Shown here: positions 10,228 to 19,897 of the stretch, one piece after another
Layout: each line of letters begins with the position of its first letter
Numbering within the stretch: the stretch's first letter is position 1
Assembly: GCF_000763315.1 (NCBI RefSeq)
Contig: NZ_JPST01000006.1
Coordinates: 1-64,000, forward strand
Length of the DNA: 64,000 nt
Reading direction: 5' to 3'
Origin: Thermoactinomyces daqus
GTDB lineage: Bacteria > Bacillota > Bacilli > Thermoactinomycetales > Thermoactinomycetaceae
Position numbers and translations under genes: made by a program
The notes under the pieces: model-generated
The model's database searches: none
Told to the model about the DNA's origin: nothing
The model's input: only the letters and a program-made list of their open reading frames with translations

Positions 10228-11132
10228 CATGCCACGGGATTTTGCCGGTATTTAAGCCAAAAGGGCTCACTTCCCACGACGTTGTGGCCAAAGTGAGGCG
10301 TTTGGCAGGACAAAAAAAAGTGGGACATACAGGCACGCTTGATCCGGAAGTGGAGGGCGTGCTGCCTGTTTGTTTGGGACAAGCGACCCGCATAGCCGAG
10401 TATATTCAGGCCATGCCGAAGCGGTACCGCGGTTCGTTTATGGTGGGAATCTCTACCGATACGGAAGACCAGACGGGTGAAATCACGGCAAAGGCAGATT
10501 CCGTGGAAAAATTGGATCATCCTTGTGTTGAAGCGATTTTCAGCCGCTTTACAGGAGAGATTGAGCAGGTTCCGCCGATGTATTCTGCGGTAAAGATCAA
10601 AGGAAAGAAACTGTATGAACTGGCTCGTGAGGGAAAAGAGATTGAGCGTCCTTCGCGGAAAGTCTTCATTTATGAACTGCATCTGCTGGGGATCGAAGAT
10701 ACACCTTATCCCAAGATTTCGTTTGATGTCCTGTGTTCCAAAGGGACTTATGTCCGTACGCTTTGCGTCGATCTCGGACGAGCGCTCGGTTACCCTGCCC
10801 ACATGACAGGGCTTGTCCGCACGCAAAGCGGTCCGTTTCACTTGGAAGATTGCTGGATGTTGGAAGAACTCGCCCAGGCGGCAGAGCAGCAAAAGCTGGG
10901 AGAATATCTCGTTTCCCCCGGCGATGCGCTCAGCTTATGGCCATCGCTGGTTGTTGGTGATGAAGATGTCAAACGCGTCCTGGACGGTTGGGAACTTCGG
11001 TTTTCAGGCTTGCCTGCATCGGGAAGCCTGGTGCGGGTTTACTCGGAATCCGGACGATTTTGTGCTTTGTATCGAGTGATGCCCGGCGGATTGGCGAAAC
11101 CGGAAAAAGTGTTTCGGGAAGTGGAATGTTGA
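10224..11132 (+). CDS. truB: tRNA pseudouridine(55) synthase TruB
   Basis: Makes pseudouridine 55 in the T-loop of tRNAs. The 302-residue protein has the motif KKVGHTGTLDPEVEGVLP with catalytic Asp40, then KRYRGSFMVG and the substrate-binding GTYVRTLCVDLG. The ATG sits four bases inside the end of nrnA and the stop overlaps ribF (TGATG). The C-terminal region has the usual divergent PUA-like extension. Confidence 0.95.
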   Translation: MTCHGILPVFKPKGLTSHDVVAKVRRLAGQKKVGHTGTLDPEVEGVLPVCLGQATRIAEYIQAMPKRYRGSFMVGISTDTEDQTGEITAKADSVEKLDHPCVEAIFSRFTGEIEQVPPMYSAVKIKGKKLYELAREGKEIERPSRKVFIYELHLLGIEDTPYPKISFDVLCSKGTYVRTLCVDLGRALGYPAHMTGLVRTQSGPFHLEDCWMLEELAQAAEQQKLGEYLVSPGDALSLWPSLVVGDEDVKRVLDGWELRFSGLPASGSLVRVYSESGRFCALYRVMPGGLAKPEKVFREVEC

Positions 11133-12076
11133 TGGAAACGATATTTTTAACTTATCCGATTGAGAAACAAGATCCAAAAGCGCAAAAAATTGTGCTTGCG
11201 ATCGGTTATTTTGACGGTGTGCATCTCGGGCATCAGGCTGTGATCAAGGAAGCGGTCATGCTGGCTAAAGAACTGGATGCGGTGCCGGCGGTCATGACGT
11301 TTCATCCCCATCCGCGAGAGGTGTTGGGGCAGGCGGGCGTGAATCGCTACCTGACTCCGCTTCCGGCCAAGCTGGATCAGTTTGCGAAGTTGGGAGTACA
11401 GCGAACGTATGTTATAAAATTCGACCTTGATTTTGCCTCGCTCAAGAAGGAAGATTTTGTGGAGAAAGTATTGCATCCGCTGGGGGTCAAAGGGATTGTC
11501 ACCGGCTTTAATTTTACGTTTGGCCGATGTGCCGCCGGAAAGGCGTCCGACCTCCCGCTTCTCGTCCGGGGCCGGTTTGTGACGCGCATTGTTGAGCCGA
11601 TCTTGTCAGGAGAAATCGCCGCATCCAGCACCCGCTTGCGTCAGGCGCTGGATGCGGGAGATGTAGAAGTTGCCTGCCGAATTCTGGGCCGTCCCTATGA
11701 GCTGAAAGGGAAAGTGGTGACCGGGGACCAGAGAGGACGGAAGATCGGTTTTCCCACTGCCAACCTCGATTTGCTTGATCCTTATCTTGTGCCCAAACGG
11801 GGCGTATACATCGTCAGTGCTTCAGTCGGCGGTGAAAAATCATATGGGATTATGAATATCGGGGTTCGTCCCACCTTTGCGGACCCGGTTCCCCGCGAGA
11901 GCCTGGAAGTTCATCTTCTGGGGAAAAATGTGCAGTTATATGGACAGATTTTATCAGTGGAATTCCTCTCATTTATCCGGGAAGAGAAGAAGTTTCCCTC
12001 TGTGGACGAATTAATTAAGCAAATTCAGTCCGATCGGGAATACGCGGAGAACTGGCTGAAAGAATTTGTAGAATAA
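11132..12076 (+). CDS. ribF: Bifunctional riboflavin kinase / FAD synthetase
   Basis: Makes FMN and FAD from riboflavin. The N-terminal nucleotidyltransferase domain has [18 protein letters not shown] and [10 protein letters not shown]. The C-terminal riboflavin kinase domain has [17 protein letters not shown] and an acidic end. About 314 residues from ATG 11132, which overlaps the truB stop; ATG 11126 is an alternative two codons earlier. The same frame stays open back to 10988, inside truB, but that part is not ribF. Confidence 0.95.
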   Translation: METIFLTYPIEKQDPKAQKIVLAIGYFDGVHLGHQAVIKEAVMLAKELDAVPAVMTFHPHPREVLGQAGVNRYLTPLPAKLDQFAKLGVQRTYVIKFDLDFASLKKEDFVEKVLHPLGVKGIVTGFNFTFGRCAAGKASDLPLLVRGRFVTRIVEPILSGEIAASSTRLRQALDAGDVEVACRILGRPYELKGKVVTGDQRGRKIGFPTANLDLLDPYLVPKRGVYIVSASVGGEKSYGIMNIGVRPTFADPVPRESLEVHLLGKNVQLYGQILSVEFLSFIREEKKFPSVDELIKQIQSDREYAENWLKEFVE

Positions 12077-12082
12077 TGGTTA

Positions 12083-12111
12083 TTGTACTCCGTGCTTTCC
12101 TGTGATATACT
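12083..12111 (+). promoter_or_regulatory. Sigma-A promoter of rpsO
   Basis: TTGTAC (12083-12088), a 17-base spacer and TATACT (12106-12111), directly after ribF. Transcription would start near 12118, leaving a leader of about 100 bases before rpsO. Confidence 0.8.
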
Positions 12112-12117
12112 TATCCG

Positions 12118-12212
12118 GTGTCAGCAGGCGCTGTCTGCTGGGTTTAACCCTGGCTCGGTGGATCGATGCCTCGGCGATACTCTGGGTCACGGGGGTTTTA
12201 GCAAAAGGAGGA
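12118..12212 (+). ncRNA. Structured rpsO leader, possible S15 autoregulatory element
   Basis: The leader contains CAGCAG/CTGCTG closing a short loop (about 12121-12141). Further on, AACCC (about 12148) could pair with GGGTT in CACGGGGGTTTT (about 12190-12200), enclosing a middle section, giving something like a three-way junction. S15 is known to repress its own synthesis by binding structured leaders in several bacteria, including Geobacillus. I have not folded the sequence, so the pairing is by eye only. Confidence 0.5.
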
Positions 12213-12218
12213 TACACA

Positions 12219-12488
12219 ATGGCATTGACAAACGAACGCAAAAAAGAAATCATTGACCAATTTAAAAAGCATGAAGGAGATACCGGATCTCCGGAAGTGC
12301 AAATTGCGATTTTGACCCATCGCATCAATGAGCTGAACGCTCACCTGAAAGACCACAAAAAAGATCATCATTCCCGCCGTGGTCTTTTGAAAATGGTAGG
12401 GCAACGCCGTAATTTGCTCAACTACCTGAAGAACAAAGACATTACCCGTTATCGCGAGCTGATTGAAAAACTCGGATTGCGTCGATAG
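12219..12488 (+). CDS. rpsO: 30S ribosomal protein S15
   Basis: Primary 16S rRNA-binding protein, 89 residues, the standard length. It begins [20 protein letters not shown] and contains [20 protein letters not shown] and [15 protein letters not shown]. The ATG at 12219 follows AAAGGAGG at eight bases. It has its own promoter and leader and is followed by a strong terminator, so it can be expressed separately from its neighbours. Confidence 0.98.
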   Translation: MALTNERKKEIIDQFKKHEGDTGSPEVQIAILTHRINELNAHLKDHKKDHHSRRGLLKMVGQRRNLLNYLKNKDITRYRELIEKLGLRR

Positions 12489-12490
12489 CC

Positions 12491-12518
12491 AAAAAGTGGG
12501 GCATTTGCCCCGCTTTTT
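12491..12518 (+). terminator. Intrinsic terminator after rpsO
   Basis: AAAAAGTGGGGC, a short loop and GCCCCGCTTTTT form a strong stem starting two bases after the rpsO stop codon. Confidence 0.92.
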
Positions 12519-12619
12519 AACTTATTGTCTTTTAAAATGACCGGAGAAGGATCATAATGTACATATGAAGAATTATGGATTGTTTATGTACGTTTTCGAG
12601 AGGAGGAAAATACTGTAAC

Positions 12620-14737
12620 ATGGAACCGGCAATATTTGAAACGATGCTCGCAGGTCGTAAACTGATCTTAGAAGTTGGAAAATTTGCTGGTCAGGCAAAT
12701 GGTTCCGTCATGGTTCGCTATGGGGAGACGGCGGTTTTGGCCACAGCCGTAGCTTCCAAGGAGCCGCGGGACACGGATTTTTTCCCGCTCACGGTCAATT
12801 ATGAAGAGCGGTTGTATGCAGTAGGAAAAATCCCGGGCGGTTTTATCAAACGCGAAGGACGGCCCAGTGAAAAAGCGATTCTTGCTTCAAGGCTGATCGA
12901 CCGTCCGATCCGTCCGCTTTTTGATGAAGGGTTTCGCCATGAAGTCCAAGTGGTGACAACCGTGATGTCGGTCGATCAGGATTGTTCCTCTGAGATTGCT
13001 GCTCTGATCGGGGCCTCGGCAGCACTTTCCATTTCCGACATTCCTTTTAAAGGGCCGATCGGCGGTGTCGTGGTCGGCAGGGTCGACGGGAAGTTCGTCA
13101 TCAATCCGACAGTGGAGCAGATGGAAAAATCGGAAATGCACCTGGTCGTGGCCGGCACCAAAGACGGAATCAACATGGTGGAAGCCGGATCTGATGAAAT
13201 CCCCGAATCGGTGATCTTGGAAGGGATTCTTTTCGGCCATGAGGTAATCAAAGAGCTGGTTGCCTTCCAGGAACAGATTGTGAGCCAAGTGGGTCTTCCA
13301 AAAATGGAGACACAGCTGTATCAGGTGGATGAAACCATCAACCAGCGGGTACGCGAACTGGCAACTTCGGCGATCATTGACGCGGTTCAGGTGACGGAAA
13401 AGCAGGCGCGCCAAGATGCGATTGACCAAGTGAAAGAACAGGTGGCACAGCAATTGGCGCAAGAGATGGCCGAGGAGGAATATGCGGAAAAAGAAAGCGA
13501 GATTTTCCACGTATTCGATCAGATCGTAAAAGAACAAGTACGCCGTCTTATCTTGGAAGAAGAAAAGCGGCCGGATGGACGGAAATACGACGAGATCCGC
13601 CCTCTGTCCAGCGAAATCGATATTCTGCCCCGCACGCACGGTTCCGGGTTGTTCAAACGGGGACAGACGCAGGTTCTCAGCGTTTGTACCTTGGGTGCGC
13701 TCGGTGATGTGCAGATTTTGGACGGGCTTGATCTGGAAGAGTCCAAGCGGTTTATGCATCATTATAATTTCCCTCCTTTCAGCGTGGGCGAAGCGAAACC
13801 GATTCGTGCACCCGGACGCAGGGAGATCGGACATGGTGCTTTGGGGGAACGGGCCCTGGAACCGGTGATCCCCTCCGAAGAGGTATTCCCGTATACGATT
13901 CGCCTTGTTTCCGAAGTTTTGGAATCAAACGGTTCCACTTCCCAAGCGAGCATTTGTGCATCCACCCTCGCCTTGATGAGTGCCGGGGTGCCAATTAAAG
14001 CGCCGGTGGCCGGGATTGCCATGGGATTGGTCAAAGAGGGAGACAATGTGGTTGTCCTGACTGACATCCAAGGCATGGAAGACCATCTCGGCGATATGGA
14101 TTTCAAGGTGGCGGGTACCCGAAAAGGGGTAACAGCGCTGCAAATGGATATTAAAATTGAAGGGATCGACCGGGAGATCCTGGAGCGCGCCCTTGATCAA
14201 GCGCGGAAAGCGCGCCTGTTTATCCTGGATCATATGGCCGAAGTGATTTCCGAACCGAGAAAAGAGCTCTCGCCGTATGCGCCCAAGATCCTCACAATGA
14301 AAATTCATCCTGACAAAATTCGCGATGTGATTGGCCCGAGCGGTCGCGTCATCAATAAAATTATCGAGGAGACCGGCGTCAAGATCGATATTGAGCAAGA
14401 CGGACGCATTTACATCGCTTCGCCCGATCCCACACAAAATGAACGGGCAAAACAGATCATTGAAGATCTGGTGCGCGAAGTCGCCGTGGGAGAAACCTAT
14501 CTCGGCAAAGTGAAGCGCGTGGAAAAATACGGCGCATTTGTGGAACTCTTCCCTGGAAAAGAGGGGCTTGTCCATATTTCCCAATTGGATATCAACCGTG
14601 TGGGCAAGGTGAGCGATGTAGTCAAGGTCGGTGATTCGATCATGGTGAAAGTGACAGAGATCGACGACCAAGGCCGGATTAACTTATCCCGGAAAGTGCT
14701 TCTGAAGGAGCAGGCGGATAAGAAAAAAGAATCGTGA
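12620..14737 (+). CDS. pnp: Polynucleotide phosphorylase
   Basis: 3'-5' phosphorolytic exoribonuclease, a core RNA-decay enzyme. 705 residues: first RNase PH domain ([20 protein letters not shown]), alpha-helical linker, second RNase PH domain ([20 protein letters not shown]), KH domain ([16 protein letters not shown]) and S1 domain ([18 protein letters not shown]). The frame opens at 12575, but homology points to ATG 12620; AGGAGG is 13 bases away, a rather long spacing. It is flanked by terminators on both sides. Confidence 0.97.
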   Translation: MEPAIFETMLAGRKLILEVGKFAGQANGSVMVRYGETAVLATAVASKEPRDTDFFPLTVNYEERLYAVGKIPGGFIKREGRPSEKAILASRLIDRPIRPLFDEGFRHEVQVVTTVMSVDQDCSSEIAALIGASAALSISDIPFKGPIGGVVVGRVDGKFVINPTVEQMEKSEMHLVVAGTKDGINMVEAGSDEIPESVILEGILFGHEVIKELVAFQEQIVSQVGLPKMETQLYQVDETINQRVRELATSAIIDAVQVTEKQARQDAIDQVKEQVAQQLAQEMAEEEYAEKESEIFHVFDQIVKEQVRRLILEEEKRPDGRKYDEIRPLSSEIDILPRTHGSGLFKRGQTQVLSVCTLGALGDVQILDGLDLEESKRFMHHYNFPPFSVGEAKPIRAPGRREIGHGALGERALEPVIPSEEVFPYTIRLVSEVLESNGSTSQASICASTLALMSAGVPIKAPVAGIAMGLVKEGDNVVVLTDIQGMEDHLGDMDFKVAGTRKGVTALQMDIKIEGIDREILERALDQARKARLFILDHMAEVISEPRKELSPYAPKILTMKIHPDKIRDVIGPSGRVINKIIEETGVKIDIEQDGRIYIASPDPTQNERAKQIIEDLVREVAVGETYLGKVKRVEKYGAFVELFPGKEGLVHISQLDINRVGKVSDVVKVGDSIMVKVTEIDDQGRINLSRKVLLKEQADKKKES

Positions 14738-14747
14738 CAGGGAAGCA

Positions 14748-14780
14748 ACAAAAGAGTCAGAGCGATCTGTCTCTTTTTTT
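14748..14780 (+). terminator. Intrinsic terminator after pnp
   Basis: AAAAGAGTCAGA, a GCGA loop and TCTGTCTC, then a run of seven T, ten bases after the pnp stop. Confidence 0.85.
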
Positions 14781-14847
14781 ACGTTTTCAGGGGAAGAATA
14801 GGAAGATGCCTGCCCGCATATGGTAGGAAAAAAGGAGGTGACAAGCC

Positions 14848-15813
14848 TTGTTTCCGATCCGGGCGGCATCCATACTCTTGTCTGTTGTTTTTATGGTCGT
14901 CTTGGTGCAAACACCAGTGATCGAATCTTATGTGACATCTGTGAAAAATCATAAATCAATACAGGTATTTCATTATTTTGATGAAGAAAACCCGCTTTAT
15001 GAACGGGTGAAAAAAGAGGCAGCCAAGTATTACATAAAACCGATTGATGCACGGGTTGATCGGGTATGGAAAGCGATTCCCGGCCTAAATGGCAGGGAAG
15101 TGAACATAGAAGAAACGGTGCGACGGACTCTCAGACAAAAAGATCAGTCGAAAATCGTTTGGGTTTATCGGGAGATTCCCCCGAAAGTCTCTTTGAGCGA
15201 TCTCGGTCCCCAACCGGTTTACCGTGGGAATGAACGAAAAAAAACGGTTGCTTTGATGGTGAATGTGGCCTGGGGCACGGAATATATTCCTGACATGCTA
15301 AAGATATTGAAAGAGGAAAAGGTAAAAGCCACATTTTTTCTTGATGGTTCGTGGCTGGAAAAAAATCCGGACATGGCACGGCGAATCGCAGCCGACGGGC
15401 ATGAGATCGGCAATCACGCTTATTCGCATCCGTTGATGAGCAAAATTAGCAGGAATCAAATGGAACGGGAAATCGGGAAAACCGAGTCCCTGATTGAGCG
15501 AACGTTGAACACCAAAAGCAAATGGTTTGCTCCTCCCGCAGGTGATTTTAACCGGATGGTATGTGAAGTCGCAGCCAAGCACCAGCTGCAAACGGTTTTA
15601 TGGACTGTTGACACTGTCGATTGGCGCAAATCCGTCTCCCCGGGGATGATGGTTACCAAAGTGAAAAGGGAACTCGGACCAGGTCACCTTTTGTTGACGC
15701 ATCCGACAGACCGGACGGTAAAAGCTTTGCGGCAAATTTTGCGTGAGGGGAAGAGAAAAGGATTAAAATGGACAACGGTCGGTGAAGTTCTTTCATCCAA
15801 TCGGGCAGATTGA
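14848..15813 (+). CDS. ylxY: YlxY-type polysaccharide deacetylase-like protein
   Basis: NodB-fold carbohydrate esterase homolog, 321 residues, with an N-terminal membrane anchor or signal (about 7-25) and a NodB domain from about 130. The metal motif GNHAYSHP is kept. The first motif, normally TFDDG, reads NVAWG, so the catalytic Asp is gone, and the usual RPPxG arginine is replaced (FAPPAGDF). Motif 5 is LLTHPT rather than LLLH. A classical deacetylase mechanism therefore looks unlikely. Start is TTG 14848 after AAGGAGGTG. The gene sits between pnp and mlpA as in B. subtilis. Confidence 0.88.
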   Translation: MFPIRAASILLSVVFMVVLVQTPVIESYVTSVKNHKSIQVFHYFDEENPLYERVKKEAAKYYIKPIDARVDRVWKAIPGLNGREVNIEETVRRTLRQKDQSKIVWVYREIPPKVSLSDLGPQPVYRGNERKKTVALMVNVAWGTEYIPDMLKILKEEKVKATFFLDGSWLEKNPDMARRIAADGHEIGNHAYSHPLMSKISRNQMEREIGKTESLIERTLNTKSKWFAPPAGDFNRMVCEVAAKHQLQTVLWTVDTVDWRKSVSPGMMVTKVKRELGPGHLLLTHPTDRTVKALRQILREGKRKGLKWTTVGEVLSSNRAD

Positions 15814-15814
15814 T

Positions 15815-15843
15815 TTGAGCGGATATGCAAGTTTTGTTATAGT
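15815..15843 (+). promoter_or_regulatory. Sigma-A promoter of mlpA
   Basis: TTGAGC (15815-15820), a 17-base spacer and TATAGT (15838-15843), starting right after the ylxY stop codon. Confidence 0.75.
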
Positions 15844-15894
15844 ATGGATACTGCTTGATTAATGCTCTCTTGCCGTGGATAAGGAGGATCTTAC

Positions 15895-17145
15895 TTGATC
15901 GTAAAACATACGTTGCCAAACGGGGTTCGGATCGTCGCCGAGAAAATCCCGCATGTCCGCTCTGTCGCGCTGGGCATCTGGGTGGGTGCGGGTTCAAAAG
16001 ATGAAAATCAACAAAATAACGGAATTTCCCATTTTATTGAGCACATGATGTTCAAGGGGACGGAAAAAAGATCGGCGAGGCAGCTGGCGGAGGCTTTTGA
16101 TGCGATCGGCGGCCATGTCAACGCATTTACTTCCAAAGAAATCACCTGCTATTACGGAAAAGTGCTGGATCAACATTTTTCCACCGCTCTGGAAATTCTC
16201 ACGGATATGTTTTTTGGCTCCGTTTTTGCCGAGGGCGAAATTGAAAAAGAGAAAAAGGTGATTGTTGAGGAAATTCGCATGGTGGAAGATACACCGGACG
16301 ACTTGGTTCACGATTTGCTGTCGGTCGCCTCACTCGGGAATCACACTCTCAGCTATCCCGTGCTCGGAAATGAGGAGACGGTCCTCCGCTTTACGAGAGA
16401 AGCCCTGCTTGAATACAAAAAGGATCATTATACGCCGGACCAGGTGGTGGTTGCGGTGGCCGGGAATCTGCCGGATGATTATTACGACCAAATCGTCGCA
16501 TCATTTGGCGGATTTCAAGGAAAGTCGGCGGTCAAAGGGACGAATCCCCTCCGATTTGTGCCGGGGGTGAAAGTAAGACAAAAGCCGACGGAACAGACTC
16601 ATCTCTGCATTGGCCTTCCGGGACTTTCGATTCGGGATTCACGCATTTATACGCTGGTTTTACTTAATAATGTTCTCGGAGGAAACATGAGTTCGCGTTT
16701 GTTCCAGGAAATCCGGGAAGAGCGGGGCCTCGCTTATTCTGTTTACTCATATCACTCCGCGCATCGCGATGGGGGCGTGTTTGCCGTTTATGCCGGAACC
16801 AAGCATGGCCAGGAAGAAGAAGTGTGCGAATGCATTTGCCAGACACTGGAGCAAGTGAAACGGCATGGATTGACCGCTGATGAATTGAACAAAGCAAAAG
16901 AACAGCTGAAAAGCAGTTTGATGTTGGGCTTGGAGAGCACAAACAATCGCATGAGCCGTTTGGGAAGAAATGAGCTTCTGCTGGGAAGGCATCTGTCCAT
17001 GGATGAAATCGTGGACAGTGTGGAGCGGATTACCTTAAATGATGTCAATGAGCTGGCTTGTGAGCTTTTCACCTCTCCCATGTCGCTGGCTCTCATCTCA
17101 CCTGACGGTAAAATACCAGAAGGTTTCAGGGAGGAACTCGCTTGA
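15895..17145 (+). CDS. mlpA: M16 family zinc peptidase MlpA/YmxG
   Basis: Mitochondrial-processing-peptidase-like metalloprotease, 416 residues. The inverted zinc motif HFIEH is at residues 46-50, with a further Glu in EEIRMVEDTPDD near 126. The C-terminal half has the family GGNMSSRLFQEIREERGLAYSVYS segment. TTG 15895 follows AAGGAGGA. It overlaps dut by four bases. Confidence 0.93.
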   Translation: MIVKHTLPNGVRIVAEKIPHVRSVALGIWVGAGSKDENQQNNGISHFIEHMMFKGTEKRSARQLAEAFDAIGGHVNAFTSKEITCYYGKVLDQHFSTALEILTDMFFGSVFAEGEIEKEKKVIVEEIRMVEDTPDDLVHDLLSVASLGNHTLSYPVLGNEETVLRFTREALLEYKKDHYTPDQVVVAVAGNLPDDYYDQIVASFGGFQGKSAVKGTNPLRFVPGVKVRQKPTEQTHLCIGLPGLSIRDSRIYTLVLLNNVLGGNMSSRLFQEIREERGLAYSVYSYHSAHRDGGVFAVYAGTKHGQEEEVCECICQTLEQVKRHGLTADELNKAKEQLKSSLMLGLESTNNRMSRLGRNELLLGRHLSMDEIVDSVERITLNDVNELACELFTSPMSLALISPDGKIPEGFREELA

Positions 17146-17585
17146 TCGGTGTCAAAGTTATTCAACTACAAGGAAACGAAGATTTGCCTCTTCCAACAAA
17201 AATGTCCATTGGTTCCAGCGGATTTGACCTTCATGCAGCGGTAAAGGAAACATCCGTGATCGAGCCGGGGAAATGGAAGTTGATCCCTACCGGAATCGCC
17301 GTTTCCATGCCGACGGGCCTGGAAGCGCAAGTACGGCCCCGAAGTGGCTTGGCCTTAAAGCAGGGGATCACCGTTCTCAATTCTCCCGGTACGATCGACG
17401 CTGACTATCGGGGCGAAATTGGTGTCATTTTGCTTAATTTGGGGGATGAACCGTTTAGCGTTGAACGCGGAGATCGCATTGCTCAGCTTGTCTTCGCAGA
17501 GGTGCCGCAGGTATCGTTGGAGATCGTGGAGCAGTTGGATGAAACAGCTCGCGGTGCAGGTGGGTTTGGTCATACCGGCAAATAG
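17142..17585 (+). CDS. dut: dUTP diphosphatase
   Basis: Hydrolyses dUTP to dUMP and pyrophosphate. The 147-residue trimeric-type enzyme shows all five motifs: GFDLHAA, PRSGLA, GTIDADYRGEIGV, GDRIAQLVF and the C-terminal RGAGGFGHTGK. It starts at TTG within the end of mlpA, implying coupling. This position is not that of B. subtilis, where dut-like genes are prophage-borne. Confidence 0.96.
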   Translation: MIGVKVIQLQGNEDLPLPTKMSIGSSGFDLHAAVKETSVIEPGKWKLIPTGIAVSMPTGLEAQVRPRSGLALKQGITVLNSPGTIDADYRGEIGVILLNLGDEPFSVERGDRIAQLVFAEVPQVSLEIVEQLDETARGAGGFGHTGK

Positions 17586-17600
17586 GAAGAGGGGATCTTC

Positions 17601-17783
17601 ATGGCTGAAATCTTGCCATGCAAGGCAGTGGAAGAAGAATTGGAGCGGCTCAGGCATGAGCTGTATCAGTTTGTGAGCGGTGAACCCGTTCGCTTGGGAG
17701 CTGCGGAAGTCTTGCCGCTTTCCATGAAGTTGGATCTGCTCATCCTCGAAGTGCAAAAAGCCAAAAAAAAGTGTTGTCAATAA
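17601..17783 (+). CDS. Spo0E-like aspartyl-phosphate phosphatase
   Basis: A 60-residue, two-helix protein. The C-terminal LSMKLDLLILEVQK matches the Spo0E-family signature (SxxLDxLI-type), and the N-terminal helix EEELERLRHELYQ fits the family hairpin. Spo0E proteins dephosphorylate Spo0A~P and delay sporulation. The ATG lies at a good distance from GAAGAGGGG, 15 bases after dut. Assigned from a short motif. Confidence 0.7.
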   Translation: MAEILPCKAVEEELERLRHELYQFVSGEPVRLGAAEVLPLSMKLDLLILEVQKAKKKCCQ

Positions 17784-17790
17784 AGAAAGT

Positions 17791-17826
17791 CTGGGGGGCG
17801 CATCAGATAATCCCCCGGGCTTTTTT
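17791..17826 (+). terminator. Intrinsic terminator after the mlpA-dut operon
   Basis: CTGGGGG pairs with CCCCCGG, followed by CTTTTTT, just after the Spo0E-like gene. A second GC-rich hairpin with a T run (about 17911-17936) lies further on. Confidence 0.75.
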
Positions 17827-18009
17827 GTGTCAAAGCGCAATGAGGAACGGGTCTGTTCAGGCTTTCCCCCGGATCGTGCTTGCGATAAGAGGAATGTTTA
17901 TTTTCCCCTGCAACAGCGGGGGGATTTTTCTTATGTTTTGCTTTTTCCGTTCATAAATATGAGGTAAAGAAAGTTTTTTTATCATGCTGAGCAAAAATGG
18001 AGGAGAAAT

Positions 18010-18252
18010 ATGCGTTGGAGTGAATTTGCCGAAAAGGAATGCATTGATTTGGTTAACGGTGAGCGACTGGGAAACTTTTTGCATGCGGATCTGACTTTTC
18101 ACCCGCAGACCGGAAAAATCGAATCCATTTTGATCCCGGTGGGTTCCTCGTGGTTCAAAAAGAAATCGCGGCAGATTGAATTATCCTGGCGTCTGGTCAA
18201 AAAAGTGGGGCCGGAGATGGTGATCATCAGCACGGCTGAGCAGAAAGGATAA
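18010..18252 (+). CDS. ymxH: YlmC/YmxH family PRC-barrel protein
   Basis: An 80-residue single PRC-barrel domain (ECIDLVNGERLGNF, HPQTGKIESILIP) of the sporulation-associated YlmC/YmxH family. Its role is not known precisely. ATG 18010 follows GGAGGAG. It lies directly before the dipicolinate synthase genes, as in B. subtilis. Confidence 0.9.
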   Translation: MRWSEFAEKECIDLVNGERLGNFLHADLTFHPQTGKIESILIPVGSSWFKKKSRQIELSWRLVKKVGPEMVIISTAEQKG

Positions 18253-18262
18253 AAAGTGCGGA

Positions 18263-18290
18263 ACCGAATACCCAACACCCTCATATGATG
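18263..18290 (+). promoter_or_regulatory. Possible sigma-K promoter of dpaAB
   Basis: An AC (18263-18264), a 17-base gap and CATATGATG (18282-18290) resemble the sigma-K consensus AC...CATAnnnTA. The dpaAB (spoVF) operon is known to be sigma-K dependent in B. subtilis. The match is imperfect in the last position. Confidence 0.35.
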
Positions 18291-18361
18291 CAAGCAAGGA
18301 TTGATTAGTTGGCAATGCCTTTTTGTGTACTTATTCTTCCGGGGAAAGGAGTTAATTGCAT

Positions 18362-19258
18362 ATGCTGGAAGGTAAGCATGTTGTCTTCCTCGGTGGAGAT
18401 GCGAGACAGTTGGAAGTTATAAAAAGCTGTATCCAGATGGATGCTAGGGTAAGTCTCATCGGTTATGACAATTTGCAAAGCCCCCTCAGCGGCGCGACCT
18501 TGAAGGAATTATCGGCAGATGTGTTGAGGCAAGCTGATGTCCTCGTTTTACCCATTATCGGAACAGATGAGTACGGGATGGTAAACAGCGTATTTACCTC
18601 CAAAACCCTGGTGCTCACAGAAGAACATGTGGCGGCGCTTCCCAAGCATTGCCTGATGTTTGCTGGGATGGCAACACAATATTTGAAAAATCTCTGCCAA
18701 AAATATCAGATCGCTCTGTTTGAACTGATGGAGCGGGATGACGTTGCCATTTATAACTCGATTCCGACCGTGGAGGGAGCATTGATGATGGCGATCCAAA
18801 ATACGGACATCACCATCCACGGTTCTGAATGCATCGTTCTCGGGCTGGGAAGATGCGGGATGTCGCTGGCGAGAACGCTTCATGCAATCGGGGCACGGGT
18901 CAAGGTGGGGGTGCGTGGTTCCGCCTATAAAGCAAGGGTCTTTGAAATGGGGATGGAATCGTTCGATATCGAGGATTTGGCTCAGTATGTCCGCAATGCC
19001 GATTTGATTTTTAATACGATTCCCGCCCTCATTATCACTTCCACAGTGCTGGCACAAGTTCCTCATGATGTGGTGATCCTTGATCTGGCTTCCAAACCGG
19101 GCGGAGTGGATTACACCTTTGCCGAGAAACGGGGAATCAAGGCGATTTTGGCTCCGAGTTTGCCAGGTATAGTGGCGCCGAAGACGGCGGGTCGTATCCT
19201 CGCCCGAACCATCACGCAACTGATGACAACCGAATTGCAAAAGGAGGGAGCCGTGTAG
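18362..19258 (+). CDS. dpaA: Dipicolinate synthase subunit A
   Basis: Mother-cell enzyme subunit that, with DpaB, converts a dihydrodipicolinate-pathway intermediate to dipicolinic acid for the spore core. 298 residues. An N-terminal nucleotide-fold half starts HVVFLGGDARQLEV, and a Rossmann-type NAD(P) loop ECIVLGLGRCGMSLARTL lies around 155-172. ATG 18362 is 10 bases from AAAGGAG; a TTG two codons earlier is less likely. It overlaps dpaB by one base. Confidence 0.95.
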   Translation: MLEGKHVVFLGGDARQLEVIKSCIQMDARVSLIGYDNLQSPLSGATLKELSADVLRQADVLVLPIIGTDEYGMVNSVFTSKTLVLTEEHVAALPKHCLMFAGMATQYLKNLCQKYQIALFELMERDDVAIYNSIPTVEGALMMAIQNTDITIHGSECIVLGLGRCGMSLARTLHAIGARVKVGVRGSAYKARVFEMGMESFDIEDLAQYVRNADLIFNTIPALIITSTVLAQVPHDVVILDLASKPGGVDYTFAEKRGIKAILAPSLPGIVAPKTAGRILARTITQLMTTELQKEGAV

Positions 19259-19869
19259 TGAGGGAGATCAGCTTTGCCGGATTGACAATCGGTTTTGCCA
19301 TGACAGGGTCCCACTGCACGCATGACGAGGTTCTGCCGCAAATGCAGCGATTGGTTGAAATGGAGGCAAAAGTGGTTCCGATTATTTCCCATACCGTCGC
19401 AACGGTGGACAGCCGGTTTGGGACGGCGGAGTATTGGAAGCGAAAAATCAAAGAAATTACCGGGCAGGAACCGCTTATGTCCATCCCCGAGGTTGAACCT
19501 CTCGGCCCCGCCAAAACTTTGGATTGCCTGGTGATTGCCCCTTGTACGGGGAATACATTATCGCGTCTGGCAAATGCGATGACAGATGGGCCGGTGCTGA
19601 TGGCCGCCAAGGCGCAGATGCGCAATCACCGGCCGGTCGTGTTGGCCATTTCCACCAACGACGCGCTGGGGTTGAACGCAAAGAATCTGGCCTGTCTGCT
19701 GACAACAAAAGATGTATATTTTGTTCCTTTTGGTCAGGATGCTCCGGAAAAAAAGCCGAAATCAATGGTGGCGCGGATGGAACTGATCCCCGAAACCTGT
19801 TTGTCAGCCATTGAAGGAAGGCAGTTGCAACCATTAATAGTTGAAAAATATCGCGATTTCACTTCATAA
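19258..19869 (+). CDS. dpaB: Dipicolinate synthase subunit B
   Basis: Flavoprotein-like partner of DpaA, 203 residues. Family segments are IGFAMTGSHCTHDEVL and LVIAPCTGNTLSRLANAMTD. Start is GTG, sharing one base with the dpaA stop. The following asd, dapG and dapA supply aspartate-pathway intermediates, so the cluster links lysine/diaminopimelate synthesis to spore dipicolinate. Confidence 0.95.
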   Translation: MREISFAGLTIGFAMTGSHCTHDEVLPQMQRLVEMEAKVVPIISHTVATVDSRFGTAEYWKRKIKEITGQEPLMSIPEVEPLGPAKTLDCLVIAPCTGNTLSRLANAMTDGPVLMAAKAQMRNHRPVVLAISTNDALGLNAKNLACLLTTKDVYFVPFGQDAPEKKPKSMVARMELIPETCLSAIEGRQLQPLIVEKYRDFTS

Positions 19870-19897
19870 TAGATAAGAGCTTTCGCAATAAGACAGA

